A stretch of 16,185 bases of DNA from NCBI GenBank assembly GCA_027084065.1, contig JALWLR010000152.1:1-16185 (forward strand), given 5' to 3'. The DNA comes from Helicobacteraceae bacterium (GTDB lineage: Bacteria; Campylobacterota; Campylobacteria; Campylobacterales; Sulfurimonadaceae). A model generated the notes under the pieces. It saw nothing but the letters and a program-made list of their open reading frames with translations, made no database searches and was not told the origin of the DNA. This document shows positions 13,831-16,185 of this stretch, one piece after another (within the stretch, counting starts at the first letter, position 1; each line of letters begins with the position of its first letter). Position numbers and translations under genes: made by a program.

Positions 13831-14984
13831 TGGCAAGAGAAGTAATCTCAACTGGAAATGAATTGGCTTCACGTGCAGCTGTAGATGCTGGAGCAAGATT
13901 TTTTGGAGGATATCCAATTACTCCATCTTCTGAAGTTATGCACGAGGCTTCTGACCTACTTCCAAAAGTCGGTGGAAAATTTATCCAAATGGAAGATGAA
14001 ATCGGGGGTATCTCCGTTGCACTTGGTGCTTCTATGTCCGGTGTTAAGTCATATACCGCTACATCAGGCCCTGGTATATCTCTTAAAGCGGAGCAAATAG
14101 GTCTTGGGTTTATTGCGGAAATTCCACTCGTTATCATTAACGTTATGCGTGGTGGTCCTTCTACGGGTCTTCCAACTCGTGTGTCTCAAGCAGACATCGG
14201 TCAAGCAAAATACCCTACACATGGGGATTATGCTTCAATAACATTGTGTGCGGGAAGTCTTACAGAGTGCTATACGCAAACTGTTAGAGCATTTAATCTT
14301 GCTGAACAGTATATGACTCCGGTATTTGTTCTTTTGGATGAAACAATCGGTCATATGCATGGTAAAGCGGTTCTTCCTGACCTTGAAGAAGTAGAAGCAA
14401 ATATCGTAAATAGAAAAAGATTTGACGGTGATCCAAAAGACTACAGACCTTATGATGTGCCTATGGATACTCCAGCAGTTCTTAACCCTATGTTTGAAGG
14501 ATACAGATACCACATCACAGGTTTGCATCATGGACCAACCGGGTTCCCGACTGAAGATGCAGAACAGTGCGAGTTCAATATTGAACGTCTTGTCGGTAAA
14601 ATAAATCGTGTTGCAGAAAAGAATGATGGGCTTGATGATCTTCCAGATTACGAAGAGGTCGATATGGAAGATGCTGAAGTATGTATCATAGCATATGGTT
14701 CTATTGCTCTTGGTGCTTATGAGGCTGTAAAAAAACTAAGAAGCGAAGGTATCAAAGCTGGACTTTTTAGACCTATTATGCTATGGCCAAGTCCTGCTAA
14801 AAAGATTAAAGAGATCGGTGAGCGATTCGGTAAAAACATAATGGTTACTGAGCTCAATATGGGTCAGTACTCTCAAGAAATCGAGAGAATCATCAAAAGA
14901 GATGATTTTACAAAACTGCTTAAAGCAAATGGTAGACCGATTGCACCGGCAGAGATGGTAGCAAAAGTTAAGGAGATGATGTAA
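13830..14984 (+). CDS. oorA: 2-oxoglutarate:acceptor oxidoreductase, alpha subunit
   Basis: A 384-residue subunit carrying the pyrimidine-binding domain of the thiamine pyrophosphate enzyme. GGYPITPSSE (residues 26-35), MEDEIGGISVALGAS, TSGPGISLKAEQIG and MRGGPSTGLPTRVSQADI are hallmarks of 2-oxoacid:ferredoxin oxidoreductase alpha chains. With OorB, OorC and OorD it interconverts 2-oxoglutarate with succinyl-CoA and CO2. In the reductive direction it fixes CO2 using low-potential electrons. Start and stop both lie in TAATG overlaps with neighbours, so the four subunits are probably translationally coupled. The position next to sucCD and the OorD partner favours the 2-oxoglutarate enzyme over a pyruvate or branched-chain one. 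Confidence 0.94.
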   Translation: MAREVISTGNELASRAAVDAGARFFGGYPITPSSEVMHEASDLLPKVGGKFIQMEDEIGGISVALGASMSGVKSYTATSGPGISLKAEQIGLGFIAEIPLVIINVMRGGPSTGLPTRVSQADIGQAKYPTHGDYASITLCAGSLTECYTQTVRAFNLAEQYMTPVFVLLDETIGHMHGKAVLPDLEEVEANIVNRKRFDGDPKDYRPYDVPMDTPAVLNPMFEGYRYHITGLHHGPTGFPTEDAEQCEFNIERLVGKINRVAEKNDGLDDLPDYEEVDMEDAEVCIIAYGSIALGAYEAVKKLRSEGIKAGLFRPIMLWPSPAKKIKEIGERFGKNIMVTELNMGQYSQEIERIIKRDDFTKLLKANGRPIAPAEMVAKVKEMM

Positions 14985-15838
14985 TGGCATTTAACTACGA
15001 AAAATACCTCAGAGTTGAAAAGATGCCAACACTTTGGTGTTGGGGATGTGGGGATGGTGTAATCCTTAAATCTGTTATTCGTGCTATTGATAAGCTCGGG
15101 TGGAATATGGATGATGTTTGTATTGTTTCTGGTATTGGGTGTTCGGGAAGATTCTCTTCTTATATCGACTGCAATACTGTACATACGACACATGGTAGAA
15201 CAGTTGCATATGCAACAGGTATAAAACTTGCAAATCCGGACAAGCACGTTATTGTTGTCGCAGGTGATGGCGATGGTCTTGCTATCGGTGGTAACCATAC
15301 GATCCACGGATGTAGACGAAACATCGATTTGAACTTTATTCTTATCAATAACTTCATCTATGGTTTGACAAACTCTCAAATTTCACCTACAACTCCTCAA
15401 GGTATGTGGTGTGTAAGTGCAAAACGCGGTAATATCGATCCGACGTTTGATGCATGTAAACTTGCTGAGGGTTCAGGTGCTTCTTTTATTGCAAGAGAAA
15501 GTATGATCGATCCGAAAAAACTTGAGAAAATTTTCGTAAAAGGGTTCCAGCACAGAGGTTTTAGCTTCTTTGATGTTCTTTCTAACTGCCACATCAACCT
15601 TGGTAGAAAAAATAAAATGCAAAGTGCTATTGCAAATCTTGATTGGATCGACAGTATTACTATTCCATTGAAAAAATGGGAAGCACTACCTGAAGAGGAA
15701 AAAATGAATAAATTCCCTACAGGTGTTCTCAGACAAGTTGAGCAAGATGAGTATTGTGATCTTTATGATAAAGTAATAGAAGTTGCACAAGGTAAGAGAA
15801 AGCCGTTGACGCAAGACGACTTCAAGAAAAAAATATAA
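14984..15838 (+). CDS. oorB: 2-oxoglutarate:acceptor oxidoreductase, beta (TPP-binding) subunit
   Basis: A 284-residue subunit with the pyrophosphate-binding half of the TPP site: GDGDGLAIGG at 95-104 followed by INN (121-123) and YGLTNSQISPTTPQG, typical of the family. Cys19, Cys22, Cys53 and Cys202 are spaced like the four ligands of the proximal [4Fe-4S] cluster in characterised oxidoreductases of this class; that assignment is by analogy. The start is a TAATG overlap with oorA. The gap to oorC is 10 bases and holds its ribosome binding site. Confidence 0.95.
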   Translation: MAFNYEKYLRVEKMPTLWCWGCGDGVILKSVIRAIDKLGWNMDDVCIVSGIGCSGRFSSYIDCNTVHTTHGRTVAYATGIKLANPDKHVIVVAGDGDGLAIGGNHTIHGCRRNIDLNFILINNFIYGLTNSQISPTTPQGMWCVSAKRGNIDPTFDACKLAEGSGASFIARESMIDPKKLEKIFVKGFQHRGFSFFDVLSNCHINLGRKNKMQSAIANLDWIDSITIPLKKWEALPEEEKMNKFPTGVLRQVEQDEYCDLYDKVIEVAQGKRKPLTQDDFKKKI

Positions 15839-15848
15839 GGAAAAATCA

Positions 15849-16185
15849 ATGGCAAGACATACATTAAGATTTACAGGTGTCGGTGGTCAGGGAGTTTTGC
15901 TTGCAGGTGAAATCATGGCTGCATGTAAAATCAAACTTGGCGGCTACGGTCTAAAGACAGCTACGTACACATCTCAAGTACGTGGCGGCCCGACAGTTGT
16001 CGACATTACTCTCGATGATGAAGAAATCAGATACCCTTATGCAAACGAGGGAGAAATTGATTTTATGCTTTCTGTTGCTGATGTTTCATATCAGTCTTTT
16101 AAAAATGGTGTAAAACCGGGTGGGATCATAGTTGTAGATCCTAACTTGGCTCATCCGACAGAAGAGGATAGAGAGAAGTGGAAAG
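15849..16185 (+). CDS. oorC: 2-oxoglutarate:acceptor oxidoreductase, gamma subunit (3' truncated by window edge)
   Basis: The first 112 residues of OorC are present and the frame is open to the window end. The protein begins MARHTLRFTGVGGQGVLLAG, the glycine-rich FxGxGGQGV motif of the gamma/catalytic domain family. TYTSQVRGGPTVVDITL follows, typical of the domain that helps bind CoA. The family is about 185 residues, so roughly 70 are missing. AAGG (15837-15840) precedes the ATG at 15849. It completes the DABC order seen in related operons. Confidence 0.93.
   Translation, partial: MARHTLRFTGVGGQGVLLAGEIMAACKIKLGGYGLKTATYTSQVRGGPTVVDITLDDEEIRYPYANEGEIDFMLSVADVSYQSFKNGVKPGGIIVVDPNLAHPTEEDREKWK

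Noticed and set aside
14873..15379. 168-residue minus-strand open frame over oorA-oorB
   Set aside because: Covers conserved TPP-enzyme coding sequence. Its composition is that of an antisense reading and it shows no family motif.
1..16185. Mobile elements, CRISPR arrays, tRNA or rRNA genes, defence systems
   Set aside because: I looked for transposase-like proteins, flanking inverted repeats, regularly spaced repeats and cloverleaf-like intergenic sequence. None was visible and the gaps are all under 200 bases.

Overview
The window looks like a chromosomal segment of a Campylobacterota (Epsilonproteobacteria) bacterium. The evidence is the protein sequences (SecA tail, LolC/E-type permease, monomeric isocitrate dehydrogenase, four-subunit 2-oxoglutarate:acceptor oxidoreductase), the gene order idh-mdh-...-sucCD-oorDABC, and the moderately AT-rich composition. 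My impression is a free-living chemolithotrophic lineage of the Sulfurovum/Nitratiruptor/Sulfurimonas kind rather than Campylobacter or Helicobacter, but that is an inference and no marker gene in the window settles it.

Region 1 (1-6349) is envelope biology. It holds the 3' end of secA ending in a zinc-binding SEC-C tail, and a LolC/LolE-type permease whose TTG start overlaps the secA stop. Next comes a large AsmA/YhdP-like protein on the minus strand, tail-to-tail with the permease (5 bp apart). Head-to-head with that gene, and overlapping its 5' end by 65 bp, is mltG, the endolytic murein transglycosylase. Each of the two divergent genes has a perfect TATAAT lying inside the other's coding sequence, so their transcripts should overlap.

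Region 2 (6350-16185) is a block of central carbon genes, all on the plus strand: monomeric NADP-type isocitrate dehydrogenase (idh), then mdh-fumC-sucC-sucD, then oorD-oorA-oorB-oorC (oorC runs off the end). Together these proteins cover oxaloacetate-malate-fumarate and succinate-succinyl-CoA-2-oxoglutarate-isocitrate, lacking only the fumarate/succinate step. This is the reversible backbone of the TCA cycle, and with ATP-citrate lyase and fumarate reductase elsewhere it would run reductively to fix CO2. Those two enzymes are not in the window, and heterotrophic Campylobacter has a similar cluster, so autotrophy is not proven here. Four junctions are one-base TAATG stop/start overlaps, pointing to translational coupling.

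The three intergenic gaps of region 2 (158, 198 and 164 bp) carry most of the regulatory signal: a perfect 8-bp hairpin just before the idh ribosome binding site; a strong intrinsic terminator after idh; a consensus -10 followed by a large structured leader before mdh; and two consecutive hairpins or palindromes between sucD and oorD. idh therefore looks like its own unit, mdh-fumC-sucCD a second, and oorDABC either a third or a modulated continuation of the second. I see no mobile elements, CRISPR arrays, tRNA or rRNA genes, and no gene-free stretch over 300 bases. The most noteworthy items are the mdh leader structure, the interleaved divergent promoters at the AsmA-like/mltG boundary, and fumC sitting inside the sucCD-oor block.
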